From: Pseudomonas sp. Q11
Lineage (GTDB): Bacteria > Pseudomonadota > Gammaproteobacteria > Pseudomonadales > Pseudomonadaceae
Assembly (NCBI RefSeq): GCF_024494355.1
Contig: NZ_JAKNQY010000012.1
Span: 1-64,000, forward strand
Length of the DNA: 64,000 nucleotides
Direction of reading: 5' to 3'
Shown: positions 17,999-27,083 of the stretch, one piece after another
How the letters are laid out: each line of letters begins with the position of its first letter
Numbering within the stretch: position 1 is the stretch's first letter
Translations under genes and position numbers: made by a program
The notes under the pieces: generated by a model
Seen by the model: the letters and a program-made list of their open reading frames with translations, nothing else
The model's database searches: none
Told to the model about the DNA's origin: nothing

Positions 17999-18118
17999 TC
18001 AGCAGGCGCCCATACCCAGTTGCATCAACGCCAACCCACCCTGATGCCAGCCCCACCAGGCAATCACCAGCAGCAGGCCGGCACCGGCAGCAATCAACCA
18101 GGGGCCTACGCGGCTCAT
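17999..18118 (-). CDS. Small membrane protein of 39 residues
   Basis: Starting MSRVGPWLIAAGAGLLLVIAWWGWHQ and ending ...QLGMGAC, it has one hydrophobic helix (residues 7-22) followed by a short glycine-rich tail with a C-terminal cysteine. Its ATG overlaps the TGA of the upstream MFS gene (ATGA), the usual sign of translational coupling, so it is probably expressed. Perhaps a partner of the transporter; no family is recognised. Confidence 0.6.
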   Translation of the reverse strand: MSRVGPWLIAAGAGLLLVIAWWGWHQGGLALMQLGMGAC

Positions 18119-19323
18119 ACCGCACCTGCCTGAACTTGCAGCCGCGCCACCGGACGCTCACGCACCGGCCAGTTCAACGCCGCCGCCAGCAGACTGAGCA
18201 GGATCGACACCTGCCAGATCAAGTCATAACTGCCGGTGCGGTCGTACACCACCCCACCCAGCCAGCCCCCCAAGAACGAACCTAACTGGTGGAACAGGAA
18301 CACGATCCCACCCAACATCGAGAGATTTCGTACGCCAAACAACGTCGCTACCGTGCCGTTGGTCAAAGGCACCGTCGACAGCCACAAAAAGCCCATCGCC
18401 ATCCCGAACAGGTAAGCCGTGGTAGTCGTCACCGGCAACCATAGGAACAAGCCGATCACCACCGCCCGCAACAGGTACAACCCGGTCAGCAGGCGCGGCT
18501 TGGACATCCGACCGCCCAACCAGCCTGCGGTGTAGGTGCCGAAGATATTGAACAGCCCGACCAGGGCCAGCACGGTCGTGCCGACGCTGGCCGCCAGGTG
18601 CTGGTCCACCAGGTAGGCCGGCAAATGCACGCCTATGAATACCACTTGGAACCCACAGACAAAAAAGCCAACCGCCAGCAACCAGAAACCGGAGTGGCTG
18701 CACGCCTCGCGCAGTGCTTCGGACAAGGTTTGCTCATGACCGGTCAGCGGCGCTGGCGTGTCCTTGAGCATGCTCACCAGCGGCACGATCAGCGCCACCA
18801 GCAGCCCTAGCGCCAACAGCGCGGCAGACCAGCCGAGCCAGCCAATCAGACCCAGTGTGCCCGGCAACATGGCGAACTGGCCGAAGGAGCCGGCGGCGCT
18901 GGCGATCCCCATGCCCATGCTGCGTTTTTCCGGCGGTACAGCACGCCCGACCACGCCGAGGATCACCGAAAACGATGTGCCGGACAGGCCGATACCAATC
19001 AACAGACCCGCGCTCAGTGAGAGCGACCATGGTGAGTCGGCCATGCCCATGAAGACCAGGCCGAGGGCGTACAGTACACCGCCGATGAGCACGACTTTCG
19101 CGGCACCGAAGCGGTCGGCCAGCGCCCCGGTAAAAGGTTGCGCCAGGCCCCAGATCAAGTTCTGCAAGGCAATGGCGAAGGCAAACACCTCGCGGCCCCA
19201 GCCAAACTCGGCACTCATGGGCGCCAGAAACAGCCCGAAGCCATGCCGTACACCCAGGGACAACGCCAGGATCAGCGCGCCGCCCACCAGAACCCAACCA
19301 CAGGTACGCCACATCGATGTCAT
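18115..19323 (-). CDS. MFS transporter
   Basis: The 402-residue protein has twelve predicted helices and MFS signatures GLAQPFTGALADRFGAAKVVLIG (about residue 52) and GWLGGRMSKPRLL in the second half. It resembles oxalate/formate or monocarboxylate-type carriers, but the substrate is not determinable. ATG 19323 has GGAG seven bases upstream; an earlier in-frame ATG at 19389 would overlap marR and is rejected. It follows marR by 52 bases and is coupled to the 39-aa gene. Confidence 0.85.
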   Translation of the reverse strand: MTSMWRTCGWVLVGGALILALSLGVRHGFGLFLAPMSAEFGWGREVFAFAIALQNLIWGLAQPFTGALADRFGAAKVVLIGGVLYALGLVFMGMADSPWSLSLSAGLLIGIGLSGTSFSVILGVVGRAVPPEKRSMGMGIASAAGSFGQFAMLPGTLGLIGWLGWSAALLALGLLVALIVPLVSMLKDTPAPLTGHEQTLSEALREACSHSGFWLLAVGFFVCGFQVVFIGVHLPAYLVDQHLAASVGTTVLALVGLFNIFGTYTAGWLGGRMSKPRLLTGLYLLRAVVIGLFLWLPVTTTTAYLFGMAMGFLWLSTVPLTNGTVATLFGVRNLSMLGGIVFLFHQLGSFLGGWLGGVVYDRTGSYDLIWQVSILLSLLAAALNWPVRERPVARLQVQAGAV

Positions 19324-19339
19324 TTTTATTCTCCGGTCA

Positions 19340-19353
19340 CGGGTATATACCCG
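19340..19353. promoter_or_regulatory. Candidate MarR operator upstream of the MFS gene
   Basis: CGGGTATATACCCG is a perfect 14-bp palindrome 17 bases upstream of the MFS start. A near-copy (CGTGTATATACCCGC) overlaps the promoter of marR at 19785-19799. Two copies, both at starts of marR-unit genes, suggest autoregulation. Confidence 0.65.
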
Positions 19354-19375
19354 CTTATCATCGAACGAACCGGCT

Positions 19376-19780
19376 TCACGCCAGTTCATCCAGCAAGGCC
19401 AGCAACGTTGCGCGCTTTTCGGCGCCCAGCTTATCGATCAATCGTTGTTGCGCCGCTTCCCAGGCCGGCAACGCCGCCGCCAGCCGGGCATGCCCGGCTT
19501 CAGTGAGTTCGACGATACGATTGCGCAAGTCTTCTCCCTCGGCCAGCGCCACCAGCCCCTCACCTTCCAGAACCCGCAGGTTGCGCCCCAGGGTGCTGCG
19601 GTCCAGGCCCATGGCCTCGGCCAGGGAAGAGATACTCGGTTGGTCCAGGCGCGCCAGGTTACTCAACAAAGAATACTGGGCGACGTTGATCCCGAAGCCA
19701 TCGAGGGCGCCGTCGTAATACCTGCTGACGCCACGAGCGGCACGACGCAGGTTGATGCACAAACATTGGGAGGCAAGCAT
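19376..19780 (-). CDS. MarR family transcriptional regulator
   Basis: A 134-residue winged-helix protein with the recognition region PSISSLAEAMGLDRSTLGRNLRVLEGEGLVALAEGEDLRNRIVELTEAG, the MarR DxRxR-type wing included. Two N-terminal cysteines (C6, C8 in SQCLCINLRRAARGVSRYYD) occupy the place of the redox-sensing cysteine of OhrR-type members. Paired with a peroxidase gene downstream, this suggests thiol or peroxide sensing (inference). The ATG lies six bases after a -10 box, with no ribosome site. Confidence 0.85.
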   Translation of the reverse strand: MLASQCLCINLRRAARGVSRYYDGALDGFGINVAQYSLLSNLARLDQPSISSLAEAMGLDRSTLGRNLRVLEGEGLVALAEGEDLRNRIVELTEAGHARLAAALPAWEAAQQRLIDKLGAEKRATLLALLDELA

Positions 19781-19784
19781 AGTG

Positions 19785-19815
19785 CGTGTATATACCCGCG
19801 ATTAAATGAATGCAA
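19785..19815 (-). promoter_or_regulatory. marR promoter with overlapping operator; predicted leaderless transcript
   Basis: On the minus strand, TTGCAT (19810-19815) and TATACA (19787-19792) are 17 bases apart. The -10 overlaps the operator-like CGTGTATATACCCGC (19785-19799) and ends six bases before the ATG, placing the transcription start at or next to the A of the start codon. Confidence 0.55.
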
Positions 19816-19866
19816 ATTTTAATTCAGGAAAATTCAAGCTGAATGCCCTCGTCACAAAGGTAGCGT

Positions 19867-20604
19867 TCAATTCCAGATCAATACCAGCCCAACCAACACC
19901 ACCATTTCAAGCAGCTCCAGCAAGGCGCCTGCCGTATCCCCGGTACAGCCCCCCAGTCTGCGCAACATCATCTGGCGCAACCCGACAAATACCGCCAGGG
20001 CGATAACCAGCGCCGAAACCCCGGCCCAGCCCGCCACCAGCATGGCCCCCACCGCACAGGCCAGCAATACCTGCCAGCCCGTGCGGCGCGGCAGATGATC
20101 GGCGAGCGCCTGCCCTAACCCGCCAGCGCGCACATAGGGCGTGGTCAGTAACAACCCCAGCAATGCGCTGCGCCCCAGAACCGGCACGATGATCAATGCC
20201 AGGGTCTGTCGCTGCTCGATCAGCGCCAGCAATGCGGCGAATTTGAGCAACAGCACCAACACCAACGTAATCACCGCGATCGGCCCGCTGCGAGGGTCTT
20301 TCATGATCAGCAGCGTGCGCTCACGATCGCCAAAACCACCGAGCCAGGCATCCGCGCTGTCGGCCAGGCCATCCAGGTGCAGGCCGCCGCTAAGCAGCAC
20401 CCAGGCGGTCAATAACAGGGCTCCATGAAGCAGCAGCGGCGCGCCAAGCAACACGGCATCAACACCCCACAACAAGCCACCGAACAACAGCCCTACCAAC
20501 GGATAGAACAGCAACGAACGCCCCAACTGCGCTGGTTCAGGCATGCCTGGCAAGCGAACCGGCAGGCTGCTCAGGAACTGCAAGGCGATCCGGAACGCCA
20601 GCAT
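19867..20604 (-). CDS. cobS: Adenosylcobinamide-GDP ribazoletransferase (cobalamin synthase)
   Basis: A 245-residue polytopic membrane enzyme with the family motifs GGLHLDGLADSADAWLGG (about 72-89, acidic metal-binding segment) and later GDTAGALLELLEM. It joins alpha-ribazole to adenosylcobinamide-GDP, the final assembly step, at the inner membrane. It starts two bases after the cobC phosphatase stop and is the last gene of the cob cluster. Called cobV in the Pseudomonas nomenclature. Confidence 0.93.
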   Translation of the reverse strand: MLAFRIALQFLSSLPVRLPGMPEPAQLGRSLLFYPLVGLLFGGLLWGVDAVLLGAPLLLHGALLLTAWVLLSGGLHLDGLADSADAWLGGFGDRERTLLIMKDPRSGPIAVITLVLVLLLKFAALLALIEQRQTLALIIVPVLGRSALLGLLLTTPYVRAGGLGQALADHLPRRTGWQVLLACAVGAMLVAGWAGVSALVIALAVFVGLRQMMLRRLGGCTGDTAGALLELLEMVVLVGLVLIWN

Positions 20605-20606
20605 CT

Positions 20607-21182
20607 TCAGCCCTCTTCCTTCAAGACCGAACCAGGCGACACGCGAAGAGAAAACCGCGCGCCATGAGCCACTTCGACATTGAGCAACTGCTCCCGAGGC
20701 AGACCACGGGCCCGCGCCAGCAGCAATCGCATCACCCCGCCATGGCTGACCAGCAACACGCGCTGCCCAGCATACGCGGTCCTCAGGCGTTCAACCGCCG
20801 CCAGGACTCGCTTTGAAAACTCAAGCACCGGCTCGCCATCCGGTGGTGTGAAGGCATAGGGATCAGCCCAGAATCGGCCCAGTCCTTGAGCGTCGGTGTC
20901 CATCAACGCCGCCGCGCTGCAGCCTTCCCAAGCGCCGAAATGCAGTTCCTGCAGATCCTTGTCCAGGTGCACCGGCAGGCCGAGCTGGGCGCCGAGTTGC
21001 TCAGTGAAACGGGCGCAACGCTGCAACGGTGAACTCACCAGCCGATCCCAGGGACCGCCCGCCGCGACCGCCGCGTGCATCTGCTCCCAGCCCCTGTCCG
21101 TCAAGGCATCGTCAAGGCTGCCACGCAGCCCGCCGCCCAGCTCGGTCTCGCCGTGGCGCAGCAGATCCAGGCGCAAAGTCAT
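20607..21182 (-). CDS. cobC: Alpha-ribazole-5'-phosphate phosphatase, histidine phosphatase family
   Basis: A 191-residue histidine phosphatase with the N-terminal LLRHGETE (phospho-acceptor His10), LVSSPLQRC and a late [14 protein letters not shown] containing the second catalytic histidine. By context it dephosphorylates the lower-loop intermediate of cobalamin. ATG overlaps the cobT stop as ATGA. Not to be confused with the PLP enzyme also called CobC at 24543-25535. Confidence 0.88.
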   Translation of the reverse strand: MTLRLDLLRHGETELGGGLRGSLDDALTDRGWEQMHAAVAAGGPWDRLVSSPLQRCARFTEQLGAQLGLPVHLDKDLQELHFGAWEGCSAAALMDTDAQGLGRFWADPYAFTPPDGEPVLEFSKRVLAAVERLRTAYAGQRVLLVSHGGVMRLLLARARGLPREQLLNVEVAHGARFSLRVSPGSVLKEEG

Positions 21183-22234
21183 GTTGGACGATCCGCCACG
21201 GCCGCTTCGGCAAACGTCGCCATCTGCCCGTGGAGATCACACGCCAGGCGCAACAGCGGCACCGCCAACGCCGCACCGCTGCCTTCGCCCAGGCGCAGTC
21301 CCAGGTCAAGGAGCGGCTCAGCGCCGAGGGTTTCCAGAACGTGTCGATGCCCCGGCTCGGCACCGCGATGGCCGAATAACAGCCATTGCCTGCATTCAGG
21401 ATTAAGACGCACCGCCACCAGCGCCGCGACGCTGCAGATGAAACCATCCACCAGCACCGCAACGCCCTGCTGGGCGCAGGCCAGATACGCGCCAGCCAGC
21501 GCTGCGATTTCAAACCCGCCAAGGTTGAACAGTGTTTGCAGTGGATCGTTGCGCTGCGCGCCGTGCAACGCCAGGGCGCGCTCGATGACTTGGGCCTTGC
21601 GGCTGACACCCGCGGCGTCCAGCCCGGTACCCGGCCCGACCAGGTGGGTCACCGGGCAGTCAAGCAAGGCACAGGCCAGGGCACTGGCCGCCGTGGTGTT
21701 GCCGATGCCCATTTCGCCGCCGATGAACAGCTGCGTTCCGGCGGCGACAGCGCGCAGCACACTGTCCCGTCCGGCCAGCAACGCCTGATCGCCTTGGGTC
21801 ACGGTCATCGCCGGCCCCTGCACGAAATTCGCGGTACCCGGCCCGACGTTCAGATGCCGCACACCCGGCAGATCGAGGGAGGTGGTCACGGTGCCCAGAT
21901 CCACCACTTCCAGCGACGCTCCCAGTTGCCGCGCCAATACACTGATGGCCGCGCCGCCGCTGACAAAGTTGAGCAACATCTGCCCGGTGACTTCCTGGGG
22001 ATAGGCTGATACGCCTTCGGCCACCACACCATGATCACCAGCGAAAACCGCGATCCAGAGCTGGTCCAGACTTGGTTTGACCTGCCCTTGCAAACCCGCC
22101 AGTTGCACCGCCACTGCTTCGAGCCGCCCCAGGGAACCGGCCGGTTTGGTCAGCTGTTGCTGACGGGCCGCGGCCTGTTCCAGGGCCTGGGTGTCAAGGG
22201 GCTTGCACGGGTCCAGCCACCAGCGGTGATTCAT
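21179..22234 (-). CDS. cobT: Nicotinate-nucleotide:dimethylbenzimidazole phosphoribosyltransferase
   Basis: The 351-residue enzyme matches CobT throughout: [10 protein letters not shown] (about 33), [34 protein letters not shown] and the C-terminal [12 protein letters not shown], whose glutamate is the catalytic base. It makes alpha-ribazole phosphate from DMB and nicotinate mononucleotide. ATG 22234 overlaps the cobU stop (ATGA); an in-frame ATG at 22321 would lie inside cobU. Confidence 0.95.
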   Translation of the reverse strand: MNHRWWLDPCKPLDTQALEQAAARQQQLTKPAGSLGRLEAVAVQLAGLQGQVKPSLDQLWIAVFAGDHGVVAEGVSAYPQEVTGQMLLNFVSGGAAISVLARQLGASLEVVDLGTVTTSLDLPGVRHLNVGPGTANFVQGPAMTVTQGDQALLAGRDSVLRAVAAGTQLFIGGEMGIGNTTAASALACALLDCPVTHLVGPGTGLDAAGVSRKAQVIERALALHGAQRNDPLQTLFNLGGFEIAALAGAYLACAQQGVAVLVDGFICSVAALVAVRLNPECRQWLLFGHRGAEPGHRHVLETLGAEPLLDLGLRLGEGSGAALAVPLLRLACDLHGQMATFAEAAVADRPT

Positions 22235-22752
22235 AACGCAGTACCTTTGAGAGTCAGGGGCAGGCCGGCAACGGTCAGCACGACGCGCTGGCAACGTTCG
22301 GCCAAAGCTTGATGCAGCCAACCGGCTTCATCGACATAACGGCGAGTCAACTCGCCCAGCGGCACGACACCCATCCCGGTCTCGTTGCTGACAAAAATGA
22401 TTTCGCCCGGCAGTGCGCCAATGCACTCCAGCAGGGCGTCACGCTCGGCGTTCAGCTGCTCGGGGTTGTCGAGCATCAGCAGATTGGTCAGCCACAACGT
22501 CAGGCAATCCACCAACAGGCATTGCCCTGAACCTGCGTTATCGCGCAGCACCCGCGCCAGGGCCAACGGCTCTTCCACCAGCGCCCATTCGGCCGGACGG
22601 CGAGCGCGGTGTTGGGCGACACGTTCGTTCATCTCGCCATCCAGGGGTTGGCTGGTGGCGATATAAGTGACCGGCAATCGGGTGTCGGTGGCGAGCTTTT
22701 CGGCCAGGCGGCTCTTACCGGAGCGGGCGCCACCGAGGATCAGTTGCAGCAT
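22231..22752 (-). CDS. cobU: Adenosylcobinamide kinase / adenosylcobinamide-phosphate guanylyltransferase
   Basis: A 173-residue bifunctional enzyme. The P-loop GGARSGKS is at residues 7-14 and the guanylylated histidine is probably H48 in [21 protein letters not shown] and [10 protein letters not shown] are further family motifs. It activates adenosylcobinamide to the GDP form for CobS. Known as cobP in pseudomonads. It starts the second part of the cob cluster, after a 342-base gap of REP sequences. Confidence 0.94.
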   Translation of the reverse strand: MLQLILGGARSGKSRLAEKLATDTRLPVTYIATSQPLDGEMNERVAQHRARRPAEWALVEEPLALARVLRDNAGSGQCLLVDCLTLWLTNLLMLDNPEQLNAERDALLECIGALPGEIIFVSNETGMGVVPLGELTRRYVDEAGWLHQALAERCQRVVLTVAGLPLTLKGTAL

Positions 22753-23094
22753 GGGTTGTTACCTTTTATTTGGCGGTGTAGCGACTGGCCTCTTCGCGAG
22801 CAAGCCCGCTCCCACAGGGGACTTGTGTATCCCCACAAATCCAATGGGGGAGCAAGGGCTATATCTTGTATGGCGTTGTAGCTGCTGACCCCATCGCGAG
22901 CAGGCTCGCTCCCACAGGGGAAGTGATGGTGTGCATGAATTCTGTGGCCATCAGAGATCCAATGTGGGAGCGAGCCTGCTCGCGATGAGGCCAGCCCAGC
23001 CGCCCTAAATCCCACAGAGCCCACACTAAATCTGCTGTGTACGCAAATCCCCTGTGGGAGCGGGCTTGCTCGCGAAGGGGCCATTACGGGCATC
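22753..23094. repeat. REP cluster splitting the cob operon
   Basis: Four good REP units lie at about 22793-22816, 22893-22915, 22963-22986 and 23053-23080, plus a decayed one (GGGAGCAAGGGCT, 22848-22860). They alternate in orientation and can form two large hairpins. No gene is seen here. It separates cobQ from cobU and could end, slow or protect the cob mRNA. Confidence 0.85.
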
Positions 23095-24546
23095 TCAAAT
23101 TCCACAAAGCTCACGCAACAGCCCGGTATCCAAATGCCGCTCCACCAGATCCGCCAACCGCTCGATGTCCCGTTCGCGCAACCCGTGGTAGTCCACCGCT
23201 TGCACATTCTGCAACCCGGCCCAACGCAACAAGGCGCTGCTGGCCGCCGGCGACTCGAACAGCCCATGCAGATAAGTGCCGAAAATCTGTCCATCCAGGC
23301 TCTGGGCACCATCACAACGACCGTCATCCAACCGCACCGCCGGGTTTTCCAATGCCGGGCCCGTGGTCACACCGGCATGGATCTCATACCCGCTGACCTC
23401 GGCCTCTTCCAGGGCCAATCGCCCGCGCACATTGCGCAACTGCTTCTCGTGCTCCAGAGTCGTTTCGAAGGCCAGCAGGCCCAGCCCGGCGCCGGAACCC
23501 GCCTCCCCTTCCAGCCCCAACGGGTCGTGGACCTTTTGGCCGAGCATCTGCAAACCGCCGCAGATGCCCAGCAGCTTGCCCCCATAACGCAGGTGACGAT
23601 GGATGGCCGTCTCCCAACCATTGACGCGCAAATAAGCCAGGTCGCTGCGCACGCTCTTTGAACCCGGCAGGATGATCAAGTCAGCCGCTGGAATGGGTTG
23701 GCCTGGGCCAATGAATTGCAGATCGACCTGTGGGTGCAGGCGCAGCGGATCGAAATCGGTGTGGTTGCTGATACGCGGCAATACTGGCACCACCACTTTG
23801 AGCACCTGTTCGGCCTTGTCGGCCTGCCGTTGATCGAGGCCGTCCTCGGCCTCCAGGTGCAGGTCCATCACGTACGGCAACACGCCAACCACCGGTTTGC
23901 CGGTGCGGGCCTCAAGCCAATCCAGGCCCGGTTGCAGCAAGGCGATGTCGCCGCGAAAACGGTTGATGATGAAGCCCTTGACCCGCGCTTGCTCGCTGGG
24001 CGAAAGCAGCTCCAGGGTCCCCACCAGATGGGCGAACACCCCGCCGCGATTGATATCGGCAATCAGCAGCACCGGGCAGTCCACCGCCTCGGCAAAGCCC
24101 ATGTTGGCAATGTCACCGGCGCGCAGATTGATCTCCGCCGGCGACCCCGCGCCCTCCACCATCACCACCGGATACGCCGCGCTCAGGCGTGCGTGGGAAG
24201 CCAGCACCGCTTGCATCGCGATGGTTTTGTAATCGTGATAGGCCACGGCATTCATGGTGGTGACGGCGCGGCCATGGATAATGACCTGGGCGCCGGTGTC
24301 GCTGTTGGGCTTGAGTAGCACCGGGTTCATGTCGGTATGCGGTTCTAGACCGGCCGCCTGGGCCTGCACGGCCTGGGCACGACCGATTTCGCCGCCGTCG
24401 GCCGTTACCGCGCTGTTGAGCGCCATGTTCTGTGGCTTGAACGGCACCACGCTCACACCCTGACGCCTGACCCAGCGGCACAGGGCCGTAACCAGGGTGC
24501 TTTTGCCGGCATCGGACGTGGTGCCCTGCACCATTACAGTGGTCAT
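23095..24546 (-). CDS. cobQ: Adenosylcobyric acid synthase
   Basis: A 483-residue amidotransferase. The N-terminal DTBS-like ATPase half starts [25 protein letters not shown], and the C-terminal class I glutaminase half has the cysteine in [12 protein letters not shown] and a late histidine in [10 protein letters not shown]. It amidates four carboxylates (b, d, e, g) of adenosylcobyrinic a,c-diamide. Its start overlaps the upstream cobC(PLP) stop as ATGA. Confidence 0.96.
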   Translation of the reverse strand: MTTVMVQGTTSDAGKSTLVTALCRWVRRQGVSVVPFKPQNMALNSAVTADGGEIGRAQAVQAQAAGLEPHTDMNPVLLKPNSDTGAQVIIHGRAVTTMNAVAYHDYKTIAMQAVLASHARLSAAYPVVMVEGAGSPAEINLRAGDIANMGFAEAVDCPVLLIADINRGGVFAHLVGTLELLSPSEQARVKGFIINRFRGDIALLQPGLDWLEARTGKPVVGVLPYVMDLHLEAEDGLDQRQADKAEQVLKVVVPVLPRISNHTDFDPLRLHPQVDLQFIGPGQPIPAADLIILPGSKSVRSDLAYLRVNGWETAIHRHLRYGGKLLGICGGLQMLGQKVHDPLGLEGEAGSGAGLGLLAFETTLEHEKQLRNVRGRLALEEAEVSGYEIHAGVTTGPALENPAVRLDDGRCDGAQSLDGQIFGTYLHGLFESPAASSALLRWAGLQNVQAVDYHGLRERDIERLADLVERHLDTGLLRELCGI

Positions 24547-25535
24547 TGGATGTCCTTGGCGTAGGCCTCGAAAGCCTGTTCGAGGCGCAGGAATTCACCG
24601 TCATCGGCCGGCAGCCCAAAACGCAGGCTGCTGTTATGGGTAAACAACCGCAGGAGAATGCCCTCGTGGGCCATGAAATCGTAAAGTGCCTGGGCGTGTT
24701 CAGTGACCAGCCATTGAAATAACCCGCAGCCGCCCTGAGGTGCGAAGCCATGGCGTTCGAGCGTCAGCGCCAGGCGCTGGCTGATGTCTTCGCAGCGTTG
24801 GCGCTGGCGGGCGTGGGCGTCGGTGTCCAACAGGCACGCCTGACCCACCACTCGGGTCGGCCCGCTGATGGCCCATGGCCCGACTTGTTCGGCGAGCAAC
24901 TTGAGCAAGCGGCGCTCGGCCAATACAAACCCCAGGCGAACCCCGGCCAGGCCAAAAAATTTGCCAAACGAACGCAACACAATCAGCCCGACCTGATGGG
25001 TATGAGCGGCCAGACTCAGTTGCGGCGTGACATCCATGAACGCTTCATCCACCACCAGCCAACCACCGCGCTGCGCCAGCCGGGCATGCCAGTCCATCAG
25101 GCGCTCGGGGCTCAACTGCAAGCCCGTGGGATTGTTCGGGTTGACCACCACCAGCACGTCGAGACTGTCGAGGAAGAAGTCCACTTCCGGCTCCAGCACT
25201 TCGCGCACAATGTAACCACTGCGACGCCAGGCTTCGGCGTGTTCGGCGTAGCAAGGCGAAAGGACGCCGACCTTGCCGGCACGGCGCAGGCGCGGCAACA
25301 GTTGGATGGCCATCTGCGAACCTGCCACCGGCAGCACATGCATGGCGCCGTAATAATCGCAGGCGGCCTGTTCCAATCCGTCATCGGTCTCGGGTAGGCG
25401 TGCCCAGGCCCGCGGTGCAATCACCGGCACGTCGAACGGCCAGGGCGCCAGACCACTGGACAAGTCGAGCCATTGGGCCTCGGCAATACCATATTGCAGG
25501 GCCGCGTTGCGCAACCGTCCACCGTGCTCAAGCAT
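24543..25535 (-). CDS. cobC: PLP-dependent threonine-phosphate decarboxylase
   Basis: A 330-residue class I/II aminotransferase-fold enzyme: [21 protein letters not shown] and the Schiff-base lysine in [18 protein letters not shown]. In the cob context it makes the aminopropanol arm (L-threonine-O-3-phosphate decarboxylase; CobD in Salmonella, CobC in Pseudomonas). It overlaps both neighbours: eight bases with cbiB and four with cobQ. It lacks the C-terminal extra domain of the Salmonella protein, as is usual in pseudomonads. Confidence 0.92.
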   Translation of the reverse strand: MLEHGGRLRNAALQYGIAEAQWLDLSSGLAPWPFDVPVIAPRAWARLPETDDGLEQAACDYYGAMHVLPVAGSQMAIQLLPRLRRAGKVGVLSPCYAEHAEAWRRSGYIVREVLEPEVDFFLDSLDVLVVVNPNNPTGLQLSPERLMDWHARLAQRGGWLVVDEAFMDVTPQLSLAAHTHQVGLIVLRSFGKFFGLAGVRLGFVLAERRLLKLLAEQVGPWAISGPTRVVGQACLLDTDAHARQRQRCEDISQRLALTLERHGFAPQGGCGLFQWLVTEHAQALYDFMAHEGILLRLFTHNSSLRFGLPADDGEFLRLEQAFEAYAKDIQ

Positions 25536-26436
25536 AAAACTCAGCTCCCAGGCAGAGAATCAGCAACCACAACCATACGCCGCGCTGGACCAGTTGCCAG
25601 CCGCGATCAATGGCGTCGGCGCTCGCCGGCTCGCCCTCGCCCAGGGGCGGACGCTGGTGCAATTGGCCGTGATACACCGCCGCGCCACCCAGCTCGACCC
25701 CCAGGGCACCGGCGCCGGCGGCCATCACGGGCCCGGCATTGGGACTGTCCCAAGTCGGGCCCTGGGTGCGCCAACACTTGAGCGCCAGGCGGGTTTTTCC
25801 AAGCACGGCGTAAGTCAGCGCCACCAGGCGCGCCGGAATATAGTTGAGCCCATCATCGATCTTGGCCGCCGCCCAGCCGAAGCGCTCAAAGCGTTCGTTA
25901 CGATAGCCCCACATCGCGTCGAGGGTATTGCTCAGGCGGTACAACACCACACCGGGCGCGCCCGCGACGGCGAACCAGAACAGCGCGGCGAACACCGCGT
26001 CGCTGCCGTTCTCCAGCACCGACTCCGTGGCGGCACGGGCGACGGCAGTCTCATCCAGTTCGGCGGTTTCGCGACTGACCAGGTAGCCGACCCGCCGACG
26101 CGCTTCGTCCAGATCCCCACCGCGCAGAGCCCGGGCCACCGGCTCGACATGTTCCCCGAGACTGCGCAGGCCAAGGGCGAGGTACAGCGCCAGGATGTCC
26201 ACCAGCCAACCCACCAACGGCGCCCAGGACAGCGCCGTCGCGAGCAGGGTCAACGGCACCACGGCGATGATCCACGCCGTCACGCCATGGCTGCGCCAGC
26301 CACGCCCGCCGGAGTTGAAGCGCTGCTCGATACGATCGGCAAAGCGACCAAAGGCCACCAGCGGATGCCAGCGTCGGGGTTCGCCCAACAGCGCATCCAG
26401 CGCCACTGCGGCGGCACTGAGCAACGCCACACTCAT
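25528..26436 (-). CDS. cbiB: Adenosylcobinamide-phosphate synthase
   Basis: A 302-residue membrane protein starting [30 protein letters not shown], with the CbiB motifs [15 protein letters not shown] and [18 protein letters not shown]. It attaches the aminopropanol (phosphate) arm to cobyric acid. GGGAG precedes ATG 26436, which overlaps the bluB stop as ATGA. Named cobD in Pseudomonas nomenclature. Confidence 0.93.
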   Translation of the reverse strand: MSVALLSAAAVALDALLGEPRRWHPLVAFGRFADRIEQRFNSGGRGWRSHGVTAWIIAVVPLTLLATALSWAPLVGWLVDILALYLALGLRSLGEHVEPVARALRGGDLDEARRRVGYLVSRETAELDETAVARAATESVLENGSDAVFAALFWFAVAGAPGVVLYRLSNTLDAMWGYRNERFERFGWAAAKIDDGLNYIPARLVALTYAVLGKTRLALKCWRTQGPTWDSPNAGPVMAAGAGALGVELGGAAVYHGQLHQRPPLGEGEPASADAIDRGWQLVQRGVWLWLLILCLGAEFYA

Positions 26437-27083
26437 GGGCTCACTCCCCAATGGTTTTCGTAGAGCAATTCATCCAGCGCACGCGGCTGAGCCCAGCCTT
26501 CCAGGGCGAGCATCGGTGCCGGGTAAAAACCCTCGACCGGTCCCAGGCACAAGATTGCCAGCGGCTTGGCACCAGCGGGCAGGCCCAACAGCTCGGCCAG
26601 GGCCTGGGGCTCGAACAGAGAAACCCAGCCCATCCCCAATCCTTCGGCGCGAGAGGCCAGCCACAGATTCTGGATCGCGCAGGACAGCGAGGCCAGGTCC
26701 ATTTCCGGCAGGGTTCGTCGACCGAAGACATAGCGCTCGCGATCATCCATCAACGCCGCCACCAGCACTTCGGCGCAGTCGTTGAGGCCTTCAACCTTGA
26801 GCTTCATGAATTCATCGCTGCGCTCGCCCAGGGCCTCGGCGGTGCGGATGCGCTCCTGCTCCACCAGTTGACGGATTTGCCCACGCAAGGCGCGGTCGCT
26901 GATGCGAATGAACCGCCACGGCTGCATCAGACCCACACTGGGGGCTTGATGGGCGGCTTCCAGCAGGCGGCGCAGCAATGCTGGCTCAACGGTGCCGCCG
27001 GTGAAGTGGCGCATATCGCGGCGCTCGGCGATGGCCCGGTAGATGGCGTCGCGTTCGGCCTGGGGAAAGGCGTTGTCTGTCAT
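26433..27083 (-). CDS. bluB: 5,6-dimethylbenzimidazole synthase
   Basis: A 216-residue nitroreductase-like enzyme with [39 protein letters not shown], the BluB signature, and [12 protein letters not shown] near the C-terminus. It cleaves FMNH2 with oxygen to give DMB, the lower ligand used by CobT. Its ATG overlaps the cobB stop. The region just upstream, including its ribosome site, lies next to a REPIN that has entered the 3' end of cobB. Confidence 0.93.
   Translation of the reverse strand: MTDNAFPQAERDAIYRAIAERRDMRHFTGGTVEPALLRRLLEAAHQAPSVGLMQPWRFIRISDRALRGQIRQLVEQERIRTAEALGERSDEFMKLKVEGLNDCAEVLVAALMDDRERYVFGRRTLPEMDLASLSCAIQNLWLASRAEGLGMGWVSLFEPQALAELLGLPAGAKPLAILCLGPVEGFYPAPMLALEGWAQPRALDELLYENHWGVSP

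Noticed and set aside
19323..19389. Longer MFS start at 19389
   Set aside because: Would overlap marR and cross the operator; GGAG and conserved N-terminus support 19323.
22753..23094. CRISPR array
   Set aside because: The repeats are palindromic REP units in alternating orientation with irregular spacing, and there are no cas genes.
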